Positions 1 through 3,866 of a DNA stretch of 6,304 nucleotides are shown piece after piece. Made by a program: the position numbers and the translations under genes. Source of the stretch: Candidatus Nanoanaerosalina archaeon (GTDB lineage Archaea > Nanohalarchaeota > Nanosalinia > Nanosalinales > Nanoanaerosalinaceae); NCBI GenBank assembly GCA_022729285.1, contig JALDAI010000046.1, positions 1 through 6,304 on the forward strand, read 5' to 3'. Numbering within the stretch: position 1 is the first letter of the stretch; every line of letters starts with the position of its first letter. Under the pieces are notes generated by a model that saw nothing but the letters and a program-made list of their open reading frames with translations, had not been told where the DNA came from and ran no database searches.

Positions 1-1007
1 TCACCTTTTATCTCTGTTAAAAGTTCCCCTCCTTTTTCTAAACTACTTTTCAACTGGTTCAAAACTTTTTCTTTCTGCTCTTTATCTACCATAGGTCCGA
101 TACCGTTCTCCTGGTTCAACTCTACTTTCTCAGTTTCCTCAACCAGTTTTTTAACGAACTCTTCATAAACCCGTTCATGCACTAAAACTTTTTCAGTAGA
201 AACGCATAACTGACCTGTATTAGTTAAAGCGCTGTAAACACATGCTTCAGCGGCTTTATCCAGGTCTGCGTCAGGCAGTACAATAAAAGGTGTTTTATCA
301 CCTAGCTCCAAGTGTACCGGTACAAGGTTTCTAGAAGCGGTTTCCATCACTTTTTTTCCTGTATCAGTCGATCCTGTGAAAAACACTTTGTCAGGGGAAA
401 GCTCCACCATTCTTTGACCGATGCTTCCGTCTCCTTGAACTATCTGTAAAACGTTTTCAGGTAGATCGCTTTCTTCTACCAAATTTTTCAACAGCTCTCC
501 TGTCAAAGGAGTTTTTTCAGAAATCTTTAGGACAACGGTGTTACCTGTTATTAAAGCGGTTGCGCAAGGTGTAACTGATAGGTGGAACGGATAGTTCCAT
601 GGAGAGATTACAGCGACTGTACCGAAAGGAGTGTACTCTACGTAAGACTTGTTTTTGTAAAACTCCAAAGGAGTGCTTTTTTTCTCGGTTTTAACAACTT
701 CTCCAACCTTTCTCTCATTGTAATCCATGATAGTTAATGTCGGAAGAACTTCTGAAACCATCGCGTCAGCTTTTGATTTACCTGTGTCAAGCCGTACGGT
801 TTCACAGATCTTATCCCGGTTTTCCGCTAAAACTTTCCTAAAACTCTCCATTTTCTCAGTTCTCTCCTTTTGAGATAGTCTGCTCCACTTTTTCCCGGCT
901 TCCTCTGATTTTCTGTAAACTTTTTCCAACTCTTTTTCAGAAGTTGCTTTAATATGTCCTAATACTTTTTTGTTAACCGGGTTCTCGGCTGCCAAGTGTT
1001 TTTCCAT
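1..1007 (-). CDS. Aldehyde dehydrogenase family protein (C-terminus beyond window)
   Basis: NAD(P)-dependent oxidation of an aldehyde to the carboxylic acid, in the cytoplasm. The substrate cannot be told from the sequence. The frame stays open from an ATG at 1007 to the left edge, giving 335 residues; the family is usually about 450-480, so the last third is missing only because the window ends. Visible motifs are SPWNYP at 135-140 (Asn138 of the oxyanion hole), VVLKISEKTP at 158-167 (Lys161 for cofactor binding), FTGSTDTG at 210-217 (nucleotide-binding loop), Glu234 in LELGDKTP (general base), and Cys268 in NTGQLC (nucleophile). One oddity is that the normal ELGGK reads ELGDK, with Asp for the second Gly. 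There is no Shine-Dalgarno. A TTTTAC box centred about 22 bases upstream suggests a leaderless message. Overall it resembles the succinate-semialdehyde/apocarotenal type of ALDH, but this subclass is a guess. Confidence 0.93.
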   Translation of the reverse strand, partial: MEKHLAAENPVNKKVLGHIKATSEKELEKVYRKSEEAGKKWSRLSQKERTEKMESFRKVLAENRDKICETVRLDTGKSKADAMVSEVLPTLTIMDYNERKVGEVVKTEKKSTPLEFYKNKSYVEYTPFGTVAVISPWNYPFHLSVTPCATALITGNTVVLKISEKTPLTGELLKNLVEESDLPENVLQIVQGDGSIGQRMVELSPDKVFFTGSTDTGKKVMETASRNLVPVHLELGDKTPFIVLPDADLDKAAEACVYSALTNTGQLCVSTEKVLVHERVYEEFVKKLVEETEKVELNQENGIGPMVDKEQKEKVLNQLKSSLEKGGELLTEIKG

Positions 1008-1025
1008 AAACTACTTTTTTGTCGT

Positions 1026-1053
1026 GTAAAAGGTTAAGCTTTTTGTCTTTTAC
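1026..1053. promoter_or_regulatory. Candidate divergent promoters between the aldehyde dehydrogenase and a 41-aa ORF
   Basis: The 67-base gap between the two divergent start codons contains the same heptamer, CTTTTAC, once on each strand: minus at 1032-1026 and plus at 1047-1053. They lie about 22 and 25 bases before the respective ATGs. That is roughly where an archaeal TATA element sits when transcription starts at or next to the start codon. The match to a TATA consensus is weak, so this rests mainly on position and symmetry. Confidence 0.3.
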
Positions 1054-1074
1054 TTCCCACATACTTGTTCGGTT

Positions 1075-1200
1075 ATGGAGAAAGATTTTTTTGTTGAGAA
1101 GTATTTAGAAGGGGAGCTAGGAGGTCTTCACCGTAAAAACCTTCCTGTACTGTTCGAGGAGTACAAAGACGTGGGTTTCGGTTCACTGTCTCTTGTTTAA
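1075..1200 (+). CDS. Possible 41-aa small protein, unrecognised
   Basis: An ATG at 1075 opens a frame of 41 codons ending in TAA. The product starts MEKDFFVEKYLEGELGG and ends VGFGSLSLV. It is charged, with no membrane segment, signal peptide or Cys/His cluster. Points in favour: codon choice (GAG, AAA, GGT, GTT) and acidity like the neighbouring genes, and a TTTTAC element about 25 bases upstream that fits leaderless initiation, divergent from the aldehyde dehydrogenase. Points against: short length, no Shine-Dalgarno and no recognised family. The end is abrupt, so it could also be the N-terminal remnant of a longer gene. The 136 bases after it, up to the cold-shock gene, hold no other credible gene on the plus strand. 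Confidence 0.4.
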   Translation: MEKDFFVEKYLEGELGGLHRKNLPVLFEEYKDVGFGSLSLV

Positions 1201-1263
1201 CAAGTTTTCTAGTATAATTAGGGGTTTAGAACATGTTATGTGTTAATTTTGTCTATAAATCGT

Positions 1264-1305
1264 TAGAAAAATAAAAAACCGGGAAACTTCTGAAACAAAG
1301 CTCCC
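1264..1305 (-). terminator. Hairpin plus T-tract terminator after the cold-shock gene
   Basis: Read on the minus strand, 1305-1281 can fold with GGGA pairing to TCCC on the outside and CTTTG pairing to CAGAAG (one bulge) around a TTT loop. It is followed at once by GG and a T-rich run, TTTTTTATTTTT (1278-1267). It lies about 30 bases past the cold-shock stop codon. Archaeal termination depends mainly on the T-tract, and the stem here is modest. Confidence 0.5.
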
Positions 1306-1336
1306 TGTATCAAATTTCAAAAAACTTTCTTAGAGA

Positions 1337-1528
1337 TTACAGAACCTTTACGTCTACTGCTCTTGGTCCTTTTTCTCCCTGCTCTGTCTCAAACTCGACT
1401 TCATCTCCTTCTTTCAGGGATTCTCCGTCAACGTCACTAATGTGAACGAAAACGTCGTCTTCCTGTCCTTCAGGATTAATGAAACCGTAATTCTTCATGT
1501 CGTGGAAGAACTTTACTTCACCTTTCAT
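1337..1528 (-). CDS. cspA: Cold-shock domain protein (CspA family)
   Basis: Small single-domain nucleic-acid-binding protein that binds single-stranded RNA and DNA. The family acts as RNA chaperones or in cold and stress adaptation. All 63 residues form one cold-shock domain, the usual length. RNP1 is seen as KNYGFI at 12-17, RNP2 as VFVHI at 26-30, and the conserved end as EKGPRAVDV. The tryptophan common in bacterial CspA near residue 8 is Phe (KFFHD). The protein is rich in Asp and Glu, as in haloarchaeal homologues. The start is well set: GGAGGTG lies 7 bases before the ATG and a TATA box lies further upstream. It is transcribed alone, with its own terminator. Family identification is secure; the specific physiological role is not visible. 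Confidence 0.96.
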   Translation of the reverse strand: MKGEVKFFHDMKNYGFINPEGQEDDVFVHISDVDGESLKEGDEVEFETEQGEKGPRAVDVKVL

Positions 1529-1535
1529 ACAAATT

Positions 1536-1542
1536 CACCTCC
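1536..1542 (-). promoter_or_regulatory. Strong Shine-Dalgarno site of the cold-shock gene
   Basis: GGAGGTG on the minus strand, with a 7-base spacer to the ATG at 1528. It is the clearest ribosome-binding site in the window and fixes the cold-shock start. Most other first genes here look leaderless. Confidence 0.85.
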
Positions 1543-1568
1543 GTACGTAGAACATTAATTGATACCCA

Positions 1569-1581
1569 ACCTTTATAACTT
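1569..1581 (-). promoter_or_regulatory. TATA-box promoter of the cold-shock gene
   Basis: AGTTATAAAGG on the minus strand, centred near 1575. An archaeal TATA element places the transcript start about 25 bases downstream, near 1550. That leaves a short leader of about 20 bases containing the Shine-Dalgarno site. Sequence and spacing agree well. Confidence 0.6.
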
Positions 1582-1597
1582 GGTCGGCTGTTTCCAA

Positions 1598-1765
1598 CTA
1601 TTTTTCTTCAAAGTAATGGTTGTAAAAAGTAACGCAACCAAAACCGGTTAAACCTCCTACAACAGCAGGATGTGTCGGTATATTTAATAAGCGAGCTAAG
1701 AACTCTACTGTAACCCCTATTACTACTGCTACTAGAAGCGTTAAACCGAAGCCTTTTTTGTCCAT
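1598..1765 (-). CDS. Small two-helix membrane protein (55 aa), unrecognised
   Basis: An ATG at 1765 opens 55 codons ending in TAG. The product begins MDKKGFGLTLLVAVVIG. A hydrophobic stretch at about residues 6-25 is followed by a short polar turn (ARLLNIPTHP) and a second hydrophobic stretch at about 33-48, then an acidic tail, FEEK. This is typical of a small two-pass membrane protein. No family was recognised and no function is claimed. A TTAAAAAA box centred about 26 bases before the ATG supports leaderless expression from this start. The stop lies just upstream of the cold-shock promoter, so the two minus-strand genes are probably separate transcripts. It is divergent from the SHOCT locus. 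Confidence 0.7.
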   Translation of the reverse strand: MDKKGFGLTLLVAVVIGVTVEFLARLLNIPTHPAVVGGLTGFGCVTFYNHYFEEK

Positions 1766-1783
1766 AAAATTAATTAGTTTACT

Positions 1784-1798
1784 AGGTTTTTTAATCTG
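1784..1798 (-). promoter_or_regulatory. TATA-like box of the 55-aa membrane protein
   Basis: On the minus strand this reads GATTAAAAAACC. It is centred about 26 bases upstream of the ATG at 1765, the spacing expected for leaderless archaeal transcription. Confidence 0.45.
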
Positions 1799-1817
1799 TT
1801 TATAGGTCTTAAGGCAT

Positions 1818-1828
1818 TATTTTTAAAC
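1818..1828 (+). promoter_or_regulatory. TATA-like box upstream of the SHOCT locus
   Basis: ATTTTTAAACT on the plus strand, centred near 1823. This is about 23 bases before an ATG at 1846. The position fits a leaderless start at 1846 and is a main reason to believe that the SHOCT gene begins there and not at the later TTG. Confidence 0.45.
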
Positions 1829-1845
1829 TAAAGTCGGTGTAGTTT

Positions 1846-1932
1846 ATGTATGGTAGAAAAAGAGGTTTTTATCTGAAACCATATCGGTTTTTTTTGTCTA
1901 AAATTCATTTTTCTCTTTTTAACCAGATTTAA
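1846..1932 (+). pseudogene. Probable N-terminal fragment of the SHOCT protein, out of frame
   Basis: An ATG at 1846 with a TATA-like box at leaderless distance opens 28 codons (MYGRKRGFYLKPYRFFLSKI then HFSLFNQI) before TAA at 1930-1932. The SHOCT reading frame is already open from 1923. One extra T in the run at 1928-1930 would join the two frames without a stop, and would turn the junction into a continuous hydrophobic helix (FNQILILFLNIIGAFIYLI). This makes it likely to be the broken start of the downstream gene, by real mutation, sequencing error or frameshifting. On its own the peptide has no recognisable family. Confidence 0.4.
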
Positions 1933-2021
1933 TTCTTTTCCTAAACATTATAGGAGCTTTCATCTACCTGATCTATGTTAACAGTTCTGAGTACAACTCT
2001 GGTAGAAAAAAAGTTAAGGAG

Positions 2022-2225
2022 TTGAAGGATTTAGCTGAGATTAGGGAGAAAGGAGGTTCGACCGATGAGGAGTACAGCGATCTTAAGAAAAGGATTTTAG
2101 AAGATATCAAGGAGGACGGTGACAGCTCTAGAATGTTGAAAAAAGTTGGTTTAGCGCTGATAATTTTCTTGTTAACATTCTTTGTCTTTATAATAGTTGG
2201 TTTGGTCCTCTACTCTTTTGTCTAA
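2022..2225 (+). CDS. SHOCT-domain membrane protein (start uncertain, probably longer)
   Basis: From the TTG at 2022 the product has 67 residues. Residues 2-27 (KDLAEIREKGGSTDEEYSDL then KKRIL) match the SHOCT motif, a short two-helix element common at protein ends and thought to aid oligomerisation. Residues 38-67 form one strongly hydrophobic transmembrane helix. The frame is open upstream to 1923 with no ATG, GTG or TTG. That part encodes another hydrophobic helix (LFLNIIGAFIYLIYV) followed by a basic linker, so the real protein very likely has TM-SHOCT-TM architecture. The TTG has no convincing Shine-Dalgarno site. It converges with the 158-aa gene across a gap of only 33 bases. No enzymatic function is indicated. 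The domain call is good; the start is not. Confidence 0.7.
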   Translation: MKDLAEIREKGGSTDEEYSDLKKRILEDIKEDGDSSRMLKKVGLALIIFLLTFFVFIIVGLVLYSFV

Positions 2226-2228
2226 GCC

Positions 2229-2256
2229 TTAAAAAGTTTAGTATATGGGAAAAACT
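2229..2256 (-). terminator. Candidate T-tract terminator of the minus-strand membrane operon
   Basis: Just past the 158-aa gene's stop, the minus strand carries GTTTTTCCC and then CTTTTTAAGG, with no clear stem. T-tracts alone can stop archaeal RNA polymerase. It lies in the 33-base gap between convergent genes. Confidence 0.3.
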
Positions 2257-2258
2257 GT

Positions 2259-2735
2259 TTAAATTCTTTCTTTAACTTTTTCAACAACTTTTTCAGGGTT
2301 TCTAGTTGAGAACGCTAGCTCTCGGAAAAAACCTGTTTTTAATCTGATAACAACTCTTGGCCCTCCGAAAACGTTGTATACACGTCTCCAGTTACCTTTA
2401 ACTCTTGAAAACCTTACTCCCCATCCTCCGTACCTTATGGCTGATGTTTCATCGATGTAACAGTCTTCAATATTTTTCCAAGGCACTGATTTTTTGAAAA
2501 CTCCGAAACCGACTTTGATGCCTTCTCCACTGATTTTTATAACAAGTTTTCTAAAGTTGAAAGTCATTGCTGCGAAAAAAACTGCCAATAAAAGGTAGAA
2601 AGTGTTTGGAGCCGGATCGGTTCCTATAGGTGCTACAGCTACTTGGTAAACCCATAGAGAAAGTAGGGCTAGGGTTACTGCTCCTAAAACACTTGTTGTA
2701 ACTTTTGAAAAAACGGTTTCTTGGTAATTACTCAT
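2259..2735 (-). CDS. Two-pass membrane protein with PH-like C-terminal domain (158 aa)
   Basis: The N-terminal third holds two hydrophobic helices, at about residues 13-35 and 45-60, separated by a Pro-rich loop (IGTDPAPN). The rest is soluble and beta-rich: RKLVIKISGEGIKVGFG, then VPWKNIEDCYID, then YGGWGVRF, VVIRLKTG and an ending helix NPEKVVEKVKERI. The order of strands, the PW..I step and the final helix resemble the bacterial PH-like (bPH) membrane proteins of unknown function found in bacteria and haloarchaea. This is recognised from pattern only. The ATG overlaps the stop of the upstream 58-aa gene by 8 bases, so the two are a translationally coupled operon and may act together in the membrane. 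No catalytic residues are evident. Confidence 0.8.
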   Translation of the reverse strand: MSNYQETVFSKVTTSVLGAVTLALLSLWVYQVAVAPIGTDPAPNTFYLLLAVFFAAMTFNFRKLVIKISGEGIKVGFGVFKKSVPWKNIEDCYIDETSAIRYGGWGVRFSRVKGNWRRVYNVFGGPRVVIRLKTGFFRELAFSTRNPEKVVEKVKERI

Positions 2736-2904
2736 CTGAACCCCTTTTGTCGAAGAAGCTGTAACCCATAGCCATTAGGAACAGTCCGAAACCTAGTCCT
2801 AACAGTGTTCCGGAAACAACTTCTCCTTGAAGCCTTCCTAGAGCTACACCTATCAGTAGACAGGCCGGTACAAAAAGCTCGTAGGAACCGGTGTTTTCGT
2901 TCAT
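2728..2904 (-). CDS. Small two-helix membrane protein (58 aa), first gene of an operon
   Basis: An ATG at 2904 opens 58 codons. The product begins MNENTGSYELFVPACLLIG, with hydrophobic helices at about residues 9-22 and 31-50 joined by a short polar loop (GRLQGE). It ends with FFDKRGSDE. Its stop TAA lies inside the start region of the next gene (shared ATGAGTAA, 2735-2728), a classic sign of translational coupling. Upstream is a TATA-rich element at leaderless distance and no Shine-Dalgarno site. No family was recognised. The tight linkage suggests that it is a partner or membrane anchor for the 158-aa protein, which is an inference. Confidence 0.75.
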   Translation of the reverse strand: MNENTGSYELFVPACLLIGVALGRLQGEVVSGTLLGLGFGLFLMAMGYSFFDKRGSDE

Positions 2905-2908
2905 AGTA

Positions 2909-2932
2909 TATAAATGGTTTATAAAGTATAAG
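2909..2932 (-). promoter_or_regulatory. TATA promoter and palindrome of the membrane operon
   Basis: The minus strand carries CTTATACTTTATAAACC about 18-27 bases before the ATG at 2904, fitting a leaderless TATA element. TATAAA-TGG-TTTATA (2909-2923) is a perfect 6-base inverted repeat. It overlaps the box and could be an operator, or simply reflect the symmetry of TATA sequences. Confidence 0.5.
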
Positions 2933-3043
2933 AGGTTATCGCCTTAAGAATAGTTTTGTTCCTTAGAAAATCTATTTTTGTATTGTCTTAGAGATTTTTC
3001 CTATAATATTTATGTAAATAATTAATTTGTATAAAATATATTA
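2933..3043. other. AT-rich non-coding stretch before the kinase gene
   Basis: No credible gene was seen on either strand. The base composition drops sharply in GC here. It contains TTTTTCCTATA at 2995-3005, which recurs at 3073-3083, and several TATA-like strings. The best placed of these is TATAAAATATA at 3030-3040, which would set a plus-strand transcript start near 3060. Confidence 0.45.
3030..3040 (+). promoter_or_regulatory. TATA box for the kinase/Nudix-methyltransferase operon
   Basis: TATAAAATATA on the plus strand is the strongest TATA match before the kinase gene. Archaeal spacing predicts a transcript start around 3060, inside the inverted-repeat cluster. Other AT-rich strings nearby could also serve. 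Confidence 0.4.
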
Positions 3044-3044
3044 C

Positions 3045-3077
3045 TTCAGTAAATAACTGAACACTTCAGTATTTTTT
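3045..3077 (+). promoter_or_regulatory. Triple half-site inverted-repeat cluster: operator or attenuator
   Basis: TTCAGT (3045-3050), ACTGAA (3056-3061) and TTCAGT (3065-3070) are three perfect half-sites spaced by AAATA and CAC, followed by A and six Ts (3072-3077). The middle element can pair with either flank, giving two mutually exclusive stems. The second stem with its T-run looks like an intrinsic terminator. As DNA, the cluster sits just after the TATA box, across the predicted start point, which is where a repressor would bind. The sequence supports the repeats; which role applies is inference. Confidence 0.55.
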
Positions 3078-3093
3078 CCTATATTTTGTTTTT

Positions 3094-3234
3094 ATGTTTG
3101 TATATCAATTATGGTTTATGGATCAAGGATTTAGAGAATTTATTGCTGTTTTTAACTGTTTTAAGCTATTTTTTAGTTGTGTATACCAAGGAATCTATGG
3201 TTATATGTTTGAGAGTGGTAATTATGAGTTATGA
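3094..3234 (+). CDS. Doubtful 46-aa leader ORF overlapping the kinase start
   Basis: An ATG at 3094 opens 46 codons (begins MFVYQLWFMDQGFREFIAVF) whose TGA at 3232-3234 falls just after the kinase ATG at 3224. About a third of the residues are Phe, Tyr or Trp, which is what random AT-rich DNA tends to give, so it may be fortuitous. The position is suggestive: about 34 bases after the predicted transcript start, with a stop overlapping the next gene. It has no Shine-Dalgarno and no family was recognised. If real, it may be a coupling leader peptide. Confidence 0.22.
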   Translation: MFVYQLWFMDQGFREFIAVFNCFKLFFSCVYQGIYGYMFESGNYEL

Positions 3235-3817
3235 AAGTTCTGAGGATAATTTTATAGTTATTGAGGGTTTGGATGGGGTAGGAAAATCTACAGTGACGGA
3301 AGCTTTATCTAAAGAACTTGGCGCGAAAAAACTTTCAACACCTGGGAAGGGAATTCAAAAAATAAGAGATTTTGTTGATTCAGATATTCATTCTAGACAG
3401 ACAAAGTTCCTTATGTATATGGCCAGTAATTCATCTGTTTCTGACAGGATTGAAAATTATCTTGAACGAGATGAAAAAGTAGTTTTGGACCGTTATTATT
3501 TTACAACAGTTGTCTATAATGAGGTTTTTTCTTGTGAAAATAAATCTGGAAAATATAAGGAGTTAATGGAGCACTTTGACTTAGTTAATCCTGATAGAGT
3601 TTTTTACCTAGATATTGATGAGGAATCTAGGTTAAGAAGGTTGAAAGGAAGAAGTAGTAAAAATAAGCCGTATGAAATGGATCGCTTTCTTATGAAACAA
3701 ATTAGGGATGAGTACATGAACTTTGTTAATGAGTATGGTATGGAAAAAATAGATGCTAAACCTCCATTAGATGATGTGGTAACAAATATTTTAGGGAGGT
3801 TAGATTATGGCATTTAA
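3224..3817 (+). CDS. tmk: Thymidylate-kinase-like P-loop kinase
   Basis: This family transfers phosphate from ATP to dTMP (or a related nucleoside monophosphate) in the cytoplasm. From ATG 3224 the protein has 197 residues, close to the usual 200-215. The P-loop GLDGVGKST is at 15-23, a DRY-type substrate motif at 89-91 within LDRYYFTTVVYN, PDRVFYLDID at 123-132, and an Arg-rich lid at about 136-144. The usual thymidylate-kinase REPGG motif is replaced by LSTPGKG (37-43), and the lid is divergent, so the substrate may not be dTMP. The frame runs open upstream to a TTG at 3086, adding 46 hydrophobic residues, but kinases of this fold begin a few residues before the P-loop, so 3224 is preferred. 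The gene is AT-rich compared with its flanks. It is followed by a Nudix-methyltransferase gene in the same frame. Confidence 0.85.
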   Translation: MSYESSEDNFIVIEGLDGVGKSTVTEALSKELGAKKLSTPGKGIQKIRDFVDSDIHSRQTKFLMYMASNSSVSDRIENYLERDEKVVLDRYYFTTVVYNEVFSCENKSGKYKELMEHFDLVNPDRVFYLDIDEESRLRRLKGRSSKNKPYEMDRFLMKQIRDEYMNFVNEYGMEKIDAKPPLDDVVTNILGRLDYGI

Positions 3818-3866
3818 CCTAGTAAAAGTCATCCAAATATTTATTACATACTTTTTGAGGTGTTAA
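3807..3866 (+). CDS. Possible 19-aa coupling peptide between kinase and Nudix-methyltransferase
   Basis: An ATG at 3807, inside the end of the kinase gene, is preceded by GGGAGGT (3794-3800) at a 6-base spacing, a near-perfect Shine-Dalgarno arrangement. It encodes MAFNLVKVIQIFITYFLRC. Its TAA (3864-3866) begins two bases after the GTG start (3860-3862) of the next gene. Ribosomes ending there could restart on that GTG, which lacks its own spaced Shine-Dalgarno. The peptide itself has no recognised role. The ribosome site and the overlap are seen directly; coupling is inferred. Confidence 0.35.
   Translation: MAFNLVKVIQIFITYFLRC

Noticed and set aside
1206..1260. Short ORF (ATG-led, 13 codons) and a CTATAAAT string on the plus strand
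   Set aside because: Too short to support, and no gene lies at a sensible distance downstream of the TATA-like string.
3086..3223. 46-residue N-terminal extension of the kinase from a TTG, with a hydrophobic segment that could be a membrane anchor
   Set aside because: Kinases of this fold start just before the P-loop, and the ATG at 3224 gives the normal length. The extension is low-complexity AT-rich sequence.
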